The notes: generated by a model from the letters alone, not told the origin. 64,000 nucleotides of DNA from UBA1206 sp050953105 (GCA_050953105.1 JBMNMA010000009.1:467596-531595); one strand, 5' to 3'. Positions 43,182 to 52,995 are shown, counted from the stretch's first letter. Program-made: numbers and translations.

Positions 43182-43223
43182 TTTTAATGATCTCCGTGCC
43201 TAATAAAGGCGTGTTTTAAACAA

Positions 43224-44384
43224 TTAGCTGCAGATAAGAGCGTCTATTGCCCTTGCCACCTGATAGAAATAAGATTCGCTGTTGCCGGCTGCGGTGGACG
43301 AGTTGGTGTATATAACCACCAGATAGGGTTCGTCCCCCATAACTATTCCGGCTTCGTGCAAGCTATAGGTGGAAGACCCCGACTTGGTGTAGCATTCCTT
43401 GGTTTTGCTTAAGGCGATGCCTATGCGGGAATGAGCCTGGCCGAAAAGGTTCCAATACCAGCTGCCCACTTCCCCGGAATTTTTAAACTGATACACCTGA
43501 CTCCACCAAAGTGCTGACGAGCGGGCGTTGGAGTCGGGCCAGTAGCGGTTGGCTGTCCGGTCTTCGCTTTTAACGTCGCAACCCAGCTTGTCAAGGTAAT
43601 TGTAGAAGTTATTTACCCCCAGGTTCATGCAAAGCATCTGATAGGCAATGTTGTCCGATTCGGTAATAGCGTATGTAATCAGTGTTTTAAGCTTAAAGCG
43701 TGTCCCTAAATCGTAGTTCTTGATAACACCCGAGCCGCTGATATAAGCAGCGCTGGTGTAGGTGAAAACATCGTTATATGAAAGCTTGCCCTGGTCGATA
43801 AGCTGGGCGGCATAAAGGGTAAGGGGGGTTTTGATTGTGGAGCAGGACTGATAAAAGTCGTCCACATTGTAGCCCACGCAGGCGCCGTCGCTAAGTCTTA
43901 TGGCAAGGAAGGAAACCTTTTTACCGCTTTTATTAATAAGAGATTGAAGGGTTGAAGTGTCGCCCTTGAGGGTGCCGCTTGTCCCGGGTATTATCGTTAT
44001 TTGATTCTTGCCGAAATCATAATTGTTTATCATGTCGGTAAGAATTGAGGTTTGAATTTTAACGTCAACCTTGGAAAGGTCTATTTCCGATGATTTAAAA
44101 GAGGCATAGGATGCGGCTTCGTTTATATTTCTGTTCTGGAGAAGTCCGTTAATAACGGTTGCCGGGTTAGTGTCGATATTTCCGATACGATCTAATCTAT
44201 AAGGTTCATCGGTGAAAACGTCGTCAAGGGGGATGTTGGACAAATTGTCCATCCCGTCAATCTGCAAATTGACCTCAAAGCCTTTGTCGGTTACAAAATC
44301 CTGCTCCGGAGTGAGGGCAGCATTGAGTATAAGACAAAGAGCAAGGGCCAGTATTGTAAAAGGTATTATCAATGTCTTTCGCAT
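43224..44384 (-). CDS. Secreted serine beta-lactamase-fold protein
   Basis: 386-residue exported protein with an N-terminal membrane/signal helix (about 1-22) and a linker domain of about 130 residues before a class A beta-lactamase-like domain. Active-site motifs are S182-T-I-K185 (SxxK), S243-D-N245 and K334-S-G336 (in place of KTG). No clear Glu166-type omega loop motif is seen, so it may be a peptidoglycan-acting enzyme rather than a drug-hydrolysing lactamase. The start at 44384 has CGGAGC upstream. It is divergent from murQ, which suggests a cell-wall role. Confidence 0.82.
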   Translation of the reverse strand: MRKTLIIPFTILALALCLILNAALTPEQDFVTDKGFEVNLQIDGMDNLSNIPLDDVFTDEPYRLDRIGNIDTNPATVINGLLQNRNINEAASYASFKSSEIDLSKVDVKIQTSILTDMINNYDFGKNQITIIPGTSGTLKGDTSTLQSLINKSGKKVSFLAIRLSDGACVGYNVDDFYQSCSTIKTPLTLYAAQLIDQGKLSYNDVFTYTSAAYISGSGVIKNYDLGTRFKLKTLITYAITESDNIAYQMLCMNLGVNNFYNYLDKLGCDVKSEDRTANRYWPDSNARSSALWWSQVYQFKNSGEVGSWYWNLFGQAHSRIGIALSKTKECYTKSGSSTYSLHEAGIVMGDEPYLVVIYTNSSTAAGNSESYFYQVARAIDALICS

Positions 44385-44488
44385 AAATGCTCCGTAATAA
44401 AATTGCATATTTTAGGGGCGAAAATTTAAATCATTATGTGCATTTTAACATAGGAGGAGCGATATGTCAAGAGTAATAGCAAAATTTG

Positions 44489-44517
44489 TTGACATCGGGG
44501 GTTAAAAATGCTATTAT
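44489..44517 (+). promoter_or_regulatory. Promoter of murQ
   Basis: TTGACA (44489-44494), 17-base spacer, TATTAT (44512-44517). It sits in the 157-base divergent gap and is followed by AAAGGA before the murQ start. Confidence 0.8.
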
Positions 44518-44541
44518 TCAACACGAAAGGATTGATAATTT

Positions 44542-45375
44542 ATGGATAATTATTTATCGTTTAAAACAGAAAGTCTGCTTGAGGAATCAAAGAATATCGA
44601 CAAGATGACTCCTCTTGAAATCGCCAAGGTTATAAACGACCAGGACAAAACCGTGGCCTATGCGGTGGAAAAGGTGCTTGACGACGTGGCAAAGGGTATT
44701 GAAATCTGCGCCGAATGCCTTAAAGCCGGCGGGCGGATGATTTACTGCGGCGCAGGCACCTCCGGCCGTATCGGTGTGCTTGACGCTTCCGAATGCCCCC
44801 CCACCTACGGTGTTTCCCCCGAAACGGTTGTCGGTCTTATCGCCGGAGGAACAAAGGCCGTATACTCATCGGTAGAGGATGCCGAGGACGACGAAGACTC
44901 GATAGTTTCTCAAATGAAGGATATTGCCTTTTCGGCAAAGGACGTATGCATTGGCATATCCGCCAGCGGTTCGGCAAAATGCGTGCAGGGTGCGTTAAAA
45001 TACGCAAGAAGTGTAGGCGCAAAAACCATTTCGGTAACCAACAACGCCAATTCCCCGCTGATTCCCCTTTCCGATGTGGCGATAGCGGCGGTGGTGGGGC
45101 CTGAGGTTATTTCCGGCTCAACCCGTATGAAAGCCGGGACTTCCCAGAAAATGATTGTCAATATGCTTTCCACCGGTGCTATGGTGAGATTCGGCCGGAC
45201 GGTGGGAAACCGCATGGCTTATATGAAACCTTCCAACAAAAAGCTGGTGGCCAGGGCAGTGAATATGATTGCGGCCGAAACCGGGTGCGACGAAACTAAA
45301 GCCCTTGAAGCGCTGGAAAGGTGTAATTATATATCGGCGGACGCAATTGCCTATATAAGGCAGCAAAGAAAATAA
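44542..45375 (+). CDS. murQ: N-acetylmuramic acid 6-phosphate etherase
   Basis: SIS-domain enzyme of peptidoglycan recycling that cleaves the D-lactyl ether of MurNAc 6-phosphate to give GlcNAc 6-phosphate. The family signature TSGRIGVLDASECPPTYG is present near residue 75, with the catalytic Glu of that segment, plus GISASG and STRMKAGTSQKM. At 277 residues it lacks some 20 C-terminal residues compared with typical 300-residue homologues. It is a single gene divergent from a beta-lactamase-fold gene. No PTS transporter for MurNAc is adjacent. Confidence 0.95.
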   Translation: MDNYLSFKTESLLEESKNIDKMTPLEIAKVINDQDKTVAYAVEKVLDDVAKGIEICAECLKAGGRMIYCGAGTSGRIGVLDASECPPTYGVSPETVVGLIAGGTKAVYSSVEDAEDDEDSIVSQMKDIAFSAKDVCIGISASGSAKCVQGALKYARSVGAKTISVTNNANSPLIPLSDVAIAAVVGPEVISGSTRMKAGTSQKMIVNMLSTGAMVRFGRTVGNRMAYMKPSNKKLVARAVNMIAAETGCDETKALEALERCNYISADAIAYIRQQRK

Positions 45376-45399
45376 TTCCCCTTACAAGTATATGCTTGC

Positions 45400-45429
45400 T
45401 TGACAAAATGTGTTGGTTTGATATATAAT
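45400..45429 (+). promoter_or_regulatory. Promoter of the dockerin-tailed glycerophosphodiesterase
   Basis: TTGACA (45400-45405), 18-base spacer, TATAAT (45424-45429), about 54 bases before the start of the large secreted protein. Confidence 0.8.
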
Positions 45430-45482
45430 CTTAACAGTAATTTAACCTTTTTAACGGTTAATATGAAAGGAATGGTTTCTTG

Positions 45483-48400
45483 ATGCAGTTCAAATTATTC
45501 AAAAAACGCATTTTCGCCTGTGTTTTGGCGGTAGCTTTGGTTTTCCCCCTCTTTTCCTTTATGCCTAAGGCAGAGGAAGGCACGGTGAAAATAACCACCA
45601 TCGCCTGGAACGAGCCGGCTATCCCCGCCACCGCGGGAACCGCCGTTGATCTTACCAAATTCAACGTGGGCATTTCCGCAACCCAGACATTAAACGCTTC
45701 TTCTGTTACATGGAAGAACGGGGATGCTACCATAACCTCCTTCACTCCCGCCGAGGCCGGGGTTTATCCCTTAAAGGCCGAAGGCGACGGCAAGGCTAAA
45801 ACAATCTATGTGGTGGCCAAAAATCCCTCCGACACCGAATATGTGCTTTATCACAACGACTTTGACGACCCGGACTCCATTTCCGACTGGTATCCGCTGG
45901 TGAAAAACGATCCTAAAATTTACGTTAAGGAATCAAAGCTTATAATCGACTCCAAGGGCATAGACACCCGCCGTATTCTCCTCCCCGAATGGCTGGGCGA
46001 GTTCGGCAACTACAAGATAACCGCCCTTGTATCCTCCTCCGACGAAACCAACACCGCCCGCTGGAATTCGATAATGTATCGAATTCAGAACAATAACTTC
46101 CCTTATTATCAGATGGCAGTCCGTAAGGACACCTCCGCCTCCAACGGTATTGAGTTTGCCATACGCACTCCCTCAGACGCATGGCTGGTTCCCACCACCG
46201 GATCCTACAAGCCCGCCCAGGTTACCGGAACATATTATACATACACCGTTAAGGTTAAAAATAACGTAATAATGCATTCATTTAATAATTCCGACGTTGT
46301 TTACAATGACGACGTTAAGGATTATCAGGTTGGTCGTATCGGTCTTCATGCCAACCAGTCTATAATGTATGTTGACAAGATAACCGTTTCCCTTCAGCTT
46401 GACACCCCGGAATTCAACGTCGAGCCCACCCTTATTGAAACCTCAGCAGAGGTAATAAACATTCAGAACGCCTTTACCAATATTGCCGAAATTACCTCCG
46501 GCGCATCCTTCAACAGCCTTGACAATGCCCATACGGCAATCGTCTATACCGACGGCACCAAGATAACCACCCCCAACGGGACGGCAATAGACGACCTTTC
46601 AAAGGTGTTTGACCTTTTAGGCAACAAAGTCATACCCGCTTTCTACTGCAAGACCAAGGCAGCGGTTGACGGAGTGCTTGAGCTTTACAAAGGCAAAACC
46701 ATTATAGACGCCGCAATCATAAGCAGCGACGCATCCATTGTAAAATACGCAAGGACTAAGAAAACAAACATACGCGGCATAATCGACTTCAGAGGCAAAT
46801 ACACGGGCGAGCTTACAATGAGCGAAATTTCCCAGATAAGATATACCGTCAATGCCAACCAGGCCAAGACCGCCCTTATCGACGCAAGCTGCCTGTCAAG
46901 GCTTACCGTTGACGAGCTGTGCGAACTGCTTTTAACCGTGTGGGCTTATGGCGACTGTGCCACCCCCGAAGCAGCCGCCGCCGCAATCGTTCTCGGTACC
47001 CACGGCGTTGTATCCCCCAATCCCAACAACGTTTATGCTGCCTACTCTTTCTTTGAAAACAACACCCTTACCAGAACACCCCTTATAATCGGCCACAGAG
47101 GCAACCCCTCCCTTACACCCGAAAACTCCATGTCAAGCTACAAGCTGGCCTTTGAAAACGGTGCGGATATTGTGGAAACCGACGTTTACCTCTCTGCCGA
47201 CAACGAAGTGGTCATCATGCACGACGGCACTATCGACCGCACCACCAACGGCACGGGCAATATCGAAAGCATGACCCTTGAGCAGCTTAAACAATACTAC
47301 TGCTGGGGCGACAACGACACCTATAAGAACAAGTATCCCGATGAAAAAATACCCACTCTCAGAGAACTTCTTGAATATGCCAAGGGCAAGGATTTAAAAG
47401 TATTTATAGAAATTAAGTCAAGCAAACCCATTATCTGTAAATATATCGCCGACCTTGTAAACGAATACGACATGGTGGACCAGGTTTGTGTCATTTCCTT
47501 CAGCCTGGCACAGTGCAAGGAAATGCAAAGATATGCTCCCGCCATAAGCTGCGGCTTCTTGACCAGCATAACCACCCAGGCCGGCACCCAGCGGATGGCC
47601 AACGCAGCCCTTAACTACCATCTGCCTAACCTGCTTTCCAACAACACCACCCTCAACCCCAGCTACGGCAATACATCCAAAAAGCTGGCCGAGGTTGCAA
47701 TAGCAAGAGGCGTAACCATTTGGCCCTGGACCTACACCACATCCACCGCTGCCATTTTCACCAACGCCTTTATGTGGGGCTACGGCGGACTTACCACCAA
47801 CGACGCCCAGTATACCAAGAACACCATAAAGAACATAACCACCAACCTTGAGGACACCATCCTCCTATCCGGCAAGACACTTGACTACACCGTTTCCTCC
47901 ACCACCTACGGCAGGACCACAGCTGACATAACCGACAAAGCCGGTGTTAAGATTTTATCCGGTGATTCGGTAACCTTAAACAAGGGCAAGCTTACCGCCG
48001 TAAAAGCCGGTCAGACAAAAGTTATGTTCTACTACACCACCAAAACCCCCAACAACACCTCCTACACCCTTTACACCGAGGTTGTTACCATTGACGTGCT
48101 TGCATCCGAAGAATACGGCAGGATATCCCTTAAGTCGGGCAGCAAATTCATAGATAACGGCACTCTCGTTTCCCGCGTGGGCTTTAACACCACCGCAGGC
48201 GATGTTGTAAAGCAGTTTATGAACACCGAGCTTAAGATTGTAAAAGACGGCAAGGCACTTACTGATACCGACATCGTCGGCACCGGATGCGTTGTTCAGT
48301 CATTAGTCAACGGCCAGGTTAAGCAGTCAAGGGAGATAGTGGTTAAGTCCGACCTTAACGGCAACGGCAACGTGGATATGATGGACTATATTGCACTTCG

Positions 48401-48539
48401 CCATATGATTTTAGGCAAAGGCACCTACACCCCGTCACAGAATGCCGCCGCAGACGTTGACTCCAACGGCGCCGTAACGGTAACCGACTATATCACCATA
48501 AGAATGCATCTGCTTGGATTGCTTGAGATTGAACCCTAA
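45483..48539 (+). CDS. Secreted multidomain glycerophosphodiester phosphodiesterase with dockerin-like tail
   Basis: 1018-residue exported protein. The order is a signal peptide (about 1-28), an Ig-like segment, a concanavalin-like beta-sandwich (about 115-315), an additional module (about 330-530) and a GDPD TIM barrel (about 533-785) with HRG at H538, E-x-D metal ligands (VETDVYL) and the second catalytic His in VIMHDGTIDRTT. Beta-rich modules follow, then a C-terminal pair of EF-hand repeats (DLNGNGNVDMMDY and DVDSNGAVTVTDY), i.e. a type I dockerin-like domain. It could degrade glycerophosphodiesters or teichoic-acid-type polymers at the surface. A TTG at 45480 is an alternative start. Confidence 0.88.
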   Translation: MQFKLFKKRIFACVLAVALVFPLFSFMPKAEEGTVKITTIAWNEPAIPATAGTAVDLTKFNVGISATQTLNASSVTWKNGDATITSFTPAEAGVYPLKAEGDGKAKTIYVVAKNPSDTEYVLYHNDFDDPDSISDWYPLVKNDPKIYVKESKLIIDSKGIDTRRILLPEWLGEFGNYKITALVSSSDETNTARWNSIMYRIQNNNFPYYQMAVRKDTSASNGIEFAIRTPSDAWLVPTTGSYKPAQVTGTYYTYTVKVKNNVIMHSFNNSDVVYNDDVKDYQVGRIGLHANQSIMYVDKITVSLQLDTPEFNVEPTLIETSAEVINIQNAFTNIAEITSGASFNSLDNAHTAIVYTDGTKITTPNGTAIDDLSKVFDLLGNKVIPAFYCKTKAAVDGVLELYKGKTIIDAAIISSDASIVKYARTKKTNIRGIIDFRGKYTGELTMSEISQIRYTVNANQAKTALIDASCLSRLTVDELCELLLTVWAYGDCATPEAAAAAIVLGTHGVVSPNPNNVYAAYSFFENNTLTRTPLIIGHRGNPSLTPENSMSSYKLAFENGADIVETDVYLSADNEVVIMHDGTIDRTTNGTGNIESMTLEQLKQYYCWGDNDTYKNKYPDEKIPTLRELLEYAKGKDLKVFIEIKSSKPIICKYIADLVNEYDMVDQVCVISFSLAQCKEMQRYAPAISCGFLTSITTQAGTQRMANAALNYHLPNLLSNNTTLNPSYGNTSKKLAEVAIARGVTIWPWTYTTSTAAIFTNAFMWGYGGLTTNDAQYTKNTIKNITTNLEDTILLSGKTLDYTVSSTTYGRTTADITDKAGVKILSGDSVTLNKGKLTAVKAGQTKVMFYYTTKTPNNTSYTLYTEVVTIDVLASEEYGRISLKSGSKFIDNGTLVSRVGFNTTAGDVVKQFMNTELKIVKDGKALTDTDIVGTGCVVQSLVNGQVKQSREIVVKSDLNGNGNVDMMDYIALRHMILGKGTYTPSQNAAADVDSNGAVTVTDYITIRMHLLGLLEIEP

Positions 48540-48556
48540 TCAAATAATCAAATGAT

Positions 48557-48594
48557 AACACCCCCGCAGGCAACACCTGCGGGGTGTTTTTTTA
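48557..48594 (+). terminator. Terminator of the glycerophosphodiesterase gene
   Basis: A twelve-base-pair GC-rich stem (ACACCCCCGCAGG / CCTGCGGGGTGT) followed by seven T. Confidence 0.92.
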
Positions 48595-48621
48595 TGACTA
48601 TTATATTCTTCTGCTTGGCAA

Positions 48622-48655
48622 TAAAAACACCGCCTGCAGTTTTACAGGCGGTGTA
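48622..48655 (-). terminator. Terminator of the SGNH hydrolase gene
   Basis: An ACACCGCCTG / CAGGCGGTGT stem with a T-run on the reverse strand, downstream of the stop at 48692. Confidence 0.88.
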
Positions 48656-48691
48656 ATACCGATTCAATGTTATATCAGATATAAATCTGCT

Positions 48692-50485
48692 TTATGCCTT
48701 ATTCTTCTTTGGTTTACCGAAGCAAAGATATATAAGCAGACCAAGCACGGCTACGGCAACTATGGCAACGATAACTTTTTCCCTTGCGGAGGCGGGCTTG
48801 CTTTCACTTTGGCTTGAAGTGCCGGAGCTTGCAGATGTATCGCTTTCATCCGATTCGTCGCCGATAACCCAGTCTTTTGATTCGTCGGTTTGGGAAGCAG
48901 CCGATTCTTCGGCAGTCGATTCTTCAGCTTCGGATTCTTCCGAAACATCGGGAACAGAGGATTCCTCGCTTGTTTCGTTGGGATCCTTATAACCGCCCTC
49001 AAAGAAGCTGTTATACATATATTCGGAAATCCAGGCGGCAAATTTTGCTTTGCCTTCAGTGCTTAAATGTATTCCGTCGCCGGAGGCGCACATATATCTG
49101 TCGGAAATGCCTTCGTCGGCAATCCTTTTGTTAATGTCAATGAGATTAAGGTTATATTCCTCTGCAAGCTCACGCAAAACATCGTAATATTCGCTAAGCT
49201 TGCCGGTGCCGTAGTCAAGGTCGTATTGTCCGGCCTTGTAGTAGCCGCTGTCGGTGCAGACGTTGTTGCCGGTAAGCAGCACCACCTCTGCCCCGCTTTG
49301 GTGGATTTTTTCGATTATATTCTTGAAGTTAACCTTATACTGCGCTTTGTCCACCAGGCTCTTGTTGGTGGGCATATACACCGCCTGGTCGTTCATGCCG
49401 AACAGTATAAGCACGATGTCGGGGTTCTTGCTCAGCACGTCGGCTTCTAAACGTTCCAGTGCTTCGGTGGTTTTATCCCCGCCCTTGCCGGCATTTATGA
49501 CATTGGTGCCAAGCTCGCCGGAAAGCATTGTAACCCAGCCGGGGATATAGGTTATGGAGTCACCGAAAGCCACTATGGTCTTGTCCTTAAACTTGCTGTT
49601 GGCGGCGTTGTCGCTTACCACCGAAACAAGCATACGGGTGTTGAAGGAGGAACGGTAGCCTTCCGCAAAGGCGGCAACCGAAACGGTATACTGCGCTCCT
49701 GCCATCAGCTTGTCCGCCGGAACGGTGTAGGTGGTGGTGCCGGTAACCTTCTGGTTGTTGACAATTATGGTTCCGTCGGCAATGGTGGTGGAGGTGTTGA
49801 CGTTGACTATGTAATATTCGGCGTTTTCCACTTCCGCCCATTCTATTACAATACCTTCGCTGACGGCAACCTTGGTCTTGACGGCCACGCTTACCTCGCC
49901 GAGGCGGGGTTTGGATGTGTCGGGGGTGTAGATTGCAACGCCGTCGGGCTTTTCGCCTATATAAATCTTGGCGTTGGAAACAAAGCCGTCCTCATAATAC
50001 TTGCCTGACGAAATATCCACGGTGCCGGCGGCAATGTCAATGCCGGTAAGGTAGGCCTTGTCCCCTACGTTAACGCTTGCCAGGTCGTTATAGCAGTTGG
50101 AGGACAGGTCGTTAATGTAATTAATGGTGCCGTAGTCGTTGCCTATGTTGACGGCAAGGACAAAGCCATTGTCGGGAACATAGTGCTGTTTGTCGGAGGT
50201 GCCGTCGGCGGTAAGGTTTACCGAGCGGACGACATAGGCTCCCTCGGCATCCGACCACTCAAAGGTGGCCGACCGCCACCATCTGAATCCGTGGGAAATG
50301 GTTGAAAGGGACTTGGCATAGGAGGGGGTTATTATAAGAGAATGGCCCTCTCCGCCGCCGTTATTAATAGCGTTTACCCCCAGAACTATCCCGCCGTCGG
50401 CCTTTACAGGCTCATTTATAAGGGTGCTGCCCAGGGTTAGTGCTAAAAGGAAAACCGTTAAAACTACGCTTAGTGCTTTTTTCAT
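48692..50485 (-). CDS. Membrane-anchored SGNH/GDSL hydrolase
   Basis: 597-residue surface enzyme: signal peptide (about 1-30), a beta-rich module (about 30-190), a fibronectin III-like module (about 195-295), an SGNH hydrolase domain, a Ser/Glu-rich linker and a C-terminal membrane anchor with a basic tail. The four SGNH blocks are visible: GDS at 308-310 (nucleophile Ser310), the Gly block NAGKGGD, the Asn block GMND and the late D-G-I-H pair. Substrates in this fold include acetylated polysaccharides and lipids. It is convergent with the dockerin-tailed phosphodiesterase, and both look like envelope or polymer-processing enzymes. Confidence 0.9.
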   Translation of the reverse strand: MKKALSVVLTVFLLALTLGSTLINEPVKADGGIVLGVNAINNGGGEGHSLIITPSYAKSLSTISHGFRWWRSATFEWSDAEGAYVVRSVNLTADGTSDKQHYVPDNGFVLAVNIGNDYGTINYINDLSSNCYNDLASVNVGDKAYLTGIDIAAGTVDISSGKYYEDGFVSNAKIYIGEKPDGVAIYTPDTSKPRLGEVSVAVKTKVAVSEGIVIEWAEVENAEYYIVNVNTSTTIADGTIIVNNQKVTGTTTYTVPADKLMAGAQYTVSVAAFAEGYRSSFNTRMLVSVVSDNAANSKFKDKTIVAFGDSITYIPGWVTMLSGELGTNVINAGKGGDKTTEALERLEADVLSKNPDIVLILFGMNDQAVYMPTNKSLVDKAQYKVNFKNIIEKIHQSGAEVVLLTGNNVCTDSGYYKAGQYDLDYGTGKLSEYYDVLRELAEEYNLNLIDINKRIADEGISDRYMCASGDGIHLSTEGKAKFAAWISEYMYNSFFEGGYKDPNETSEESSVPDVSEESEAEESTAEESAASQTDESKDWVIGDESDESDTSASSGTSSQSESKPASAREKVIVAIVAVAVLGLLIYLCFGKPKKNKA

Positions 50486-50529
50486 AGTTTATTCCTTTCC
50501 TGCGGCTACCGCCGCTTTGAATAGATATA

Positions 50530-51666
50530 TTATAAGCAGTAATAGTAATAATCTATGTCCCCGCCGTTTCCGCCGTAATTGGCAAGGAGATAGACGATAA
50601 TACCGGCAACCAAAAGGCCGATACCCACAGCCAGGGCCACCTTCCAGGGTGATACGGGGGCTTTTCCGCCCACTTTGCCTGTCTGGCCGTTGACCATAAA
50701 GTTATAGATTTTACCCTTATAGCGGAAGGAGGACATCCATACGGGTAAAAGGAGGTATTTGTATTTTACGCCGTTGTAGCTTGTGGACATTCTAAGGGAT
50801 GCCACCCTGTCGGCGTGGTTGACTCTTTCGATATGGCTGGTGATTTCTGATTCCAGAATGCCCTGCATTTTGCTTTTTCCCCTGCCCCAGGCATCATTTA
50901 ACCCCACCGAATATCTTTCGGCTATAAAGCCGGCTATGTATTCGGGCTTGTATACCCGGCTGGAGGCGGTGTCGAAGGAGCCTATCCGGGCCAGAGATGT
51001 CTTGTCATAGCGGTCTGTGCCGGCGACAAGCAGGTCATCGAAGGTTTTTTCATACACCCCGCTTGTCCTATACCAGTCAACCCGGGTTTGTGTCTTGCCG
51101 TTTACAACCACCGTCCGTGTCCTGCCGTAGCGGGCGGAATAGTGGGTTACCGTGTGGGTGTCAAAGGTCCAGTAGGGGAGGTAAACGCCCTGAAAGGAGT
51201 CGGGGACTGCACCGGTTTTCGCCTCTTTGGGAGCAAAAATCTTTTTCTTTATCCAGCCCTTAAATCTTTCCGCAGCCTCCTTGGCGGTTATCTTAAAGCC
51301 GCATACTCCCCCCGGCGCCATGGAGTTTGTGTCCTTGGCCTCGGTAACCAGGTTGGAACCGCAGTAGGGGCAAACGTCGGCAATCTGCAATGCGTCGTAT
51401 ATTGACTCTGCTCCGCAGGATTTGCAGATAACCGTCTTTTTCGCCACACCCCAGTCGTGGCTTTCCAAATGCTCTGCGTCGTTAAAATCTATTTCCTTGG
51501 CGATTTCGGGGACAGGTTCTTCAAAATCAACCTCGTTGCCGCAGTAGATGCATTTTAGCTTCTGGTTTTGGGGGTTAAACGCCATGGTGCCGCCGCAGGA
51601 GGGACATTTTTCGTCGGTTTCCTCCTCGGTTTTTGCAATGGCTTCCTTTATTTTTTCATTGTCCAT
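50530..51666 (-). CDS. Zinc-ribbon membrane protein (YdjG-like)
   Basis: 378-residue protein with two N-terminal zinc ribbons (CPSC...CIYC near residues 20-42; CKSC...CPYC near 82-102), a large beta-rich domain and a C-terminal membrane helix (about 345-365) followed by a Gly/Tyr tail. It resembles the TFIIB-type zinc-ribbon proteins (B. subtilis YdjG) encoded beside SPFH proteins. The gene lies 21 bases downstream of the SPFH gene, so the two are probably co-transcribed and act together at the membrane. The exact function is unknown. Confidence 0.8.
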   Translation of the reverse strand: MDNEKIKEAIAKTEEETDEKCPSCGGTMAFNPQNQKLKCIYCGNEVDFEEPVPEIAKEIDFNDAEHLESHDWGVAKKTVICKSCGAESIYDALQIADVCPYCGSNLVTEAKDTNSMAPGGVCGFKITAKEAAERFKGWIKKKIFAPKEAKTGAVPDSFQGVYLPYWTFDTHTVTHYSARYGRTRTVVVNGKTQTRVDWYRTSGVYEKTFDDLLVAGTDRYDKTSLARIGSFDTASSRVYKPEYIAGFIAERYSVGLNDAWGRGKSKMQGILESEITSHIERVNHADRVASLRMSTSYNGVKYKYLLLPVWMSSFRYKGKIYNFMVNGQTGKVGGKAPVSPWKVALAVGIGLLVAGIIVYLLANYGGNGGDIDYYYYCL

Positions 51667-51687
51667 AATTATTACCGCCGGACAAGC

Positions 51688-52995
51688 TTATATTTTATCC
51701 CTGTCGTCAAAGACGTCGCCGCATTCGGGGCAGAACTTGGGAGGTTTGGTGGGATCTTCGGGTTCCCAGCCGCATTTGTCGCATTTATATTTGGGTATAC
51801 CTTCGGGTTTTCTTTTTCCGCATTCTATGCAGAACTTGCCCTTGTTTACCGCACCGCAGTCGCATTTCCAGCCCACAATTCCTGCGGGAGCCTGGCTGCC
51901 GCATTCGGGGCAGAATCTGCCTATGTTGCCCTTCTTGCCGCAATTACAGTCCCAGGTGTTAACATCAGGCTGACTGTCGGCCTTTTGGGTGCTCCCCATG
52001 GCATATAGGGCAGAGGGGTTTGCGCCGCCGGCGTTCTGGGCCATGCCGAGGCCCATAAAGCCCATCATTGCGCCGCCTTTGTTGGAGGCCGCCGCCCTCA
52101 TGGCGTCCGCCTGGGCGCCGGTAAGGTTTGCCGCCGCCATGGTGGGATCTCTGAAAGCTGCCGCCTTTTGAAGGTTCTTTATCATTTCCTCGTCTTCCTC
52201 GGGTGCTTTAACCGAAGAAATGCCGAAGGATGCTATGGATATACCCCTAAGCTCGCTCCACTTTTTGGAAAGGACTTCATTTAACGCATCAGCCATCTCC
52301 TGAGTGTGTCCCGGCAGGGCGGAATATCTGATACCCATTGCCGATATTTTTGCAAAGGCGGGCTGGAGCGCCGTCATAAGCTCTGTTTTAAGCTGGGAAT
52401 CTATTTCTCCCCTGTTATAGCTTGCTTCCACGTTGCCGCAAACGTTGGTATAAAACAGCAGGGGGTTGGTTATTCTGTATGAAAATTCACCGTGGCAGCG
52501 GATGGCTATGTCAATGTCAAGACCTATGTTTTTGTCCACCACCCTGAAAGGAACGGGGTTGGCGGTGCCGTATTTGTTGCCCACTATTTCTTTGGTGTTG
52601 AAATAGTAAACCCTCTGGTCCTTGGGAGCTTCTCCGCCGAAGGTGAAACGCTTGCCAATGTTCTTAAAGGTGTCCACAAGGCCTTTGCCAAGTCCGCCGT
52701 AAAACAGGGAGGGTTCGGTAGAGGTGTCGTATAAAAACTCGCCGGGTTCGGCGCAGAATTCGGCAACTTTGCCCTGATCCACTATAATCATGCACTGGCC
52801 TTCATTGACGGCGATTATCGAACCGTTGGAAATGACATTTTCATTCCCCTTGGTGTTGGATGACCGCTTTGAGGTGCGCTTTTTACCCTTGGTAACCAGT
52901 GTATTGGTGTCAAGTGATTCGCAGTAAAAATACTCACGCCATTCGTCGGCAAGCACACCGCCGGTGGCGCCTATCAAGGCTTTAATAAGTCCCAT
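51688..52995 (-). CDS. SPFH-domain protein with C-terminal zinc ribbons (YdjI-like)
   Basis: 435-residue protein. An SPFH/band-7-type domain occupies about residues 20-290, followed by an Ala/Gly/Met-rich linker (about 300-340) and three consecutive double-cysteine zinc ribbons (C-x-C...CPEC; CDC...CIEC; CDKC...CPEC). It matches B. subtilis YdjI-type proteins, sometimes labelled virion core protein-like, which belong to a membrane-stress module with PspA. No pspA lies in this window. The preceding YdjG-like partner is adjacent. Confidence 0.85.
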   Translation of the reverse strand: MGLIKALIGATGGVLADEWREYFYCESLDTNTLVTKGKKRTSKRSSNTKGNENVISNGSIIAVNEGQCMIIVDQGKVAEFCAEPGEFLYDTSTEPSLFYGGLGKGLVDTFKNIGKRFTFGGEAPKDQRVYYFNTKEIVGNKYGTANPVPFRVVDKNIGLDIDIAIRCHGEFSYRITNPLLFYTNVCGNVEASYNRGEIDSQLKTELMTALQPAFAKISAMGIRYSALPGHTQEMADALNEVLSKKWSELRGISIASFGISSVKAPEEDEEMIKNLQKAAAFRDPTMAAANLTGAQADAMRAAASNKGGAMMGFMGLGMAQNAGGANPSALYAMGSTQKADSQPDVNTWDCNCGKKGNIGRFCPECGSQAPAGIVGWKCDCGAVNKGKFCIECGKRKPEGIPKYKCDKCGWEPEDPTKPPKFCPECGDVFDDRDKI

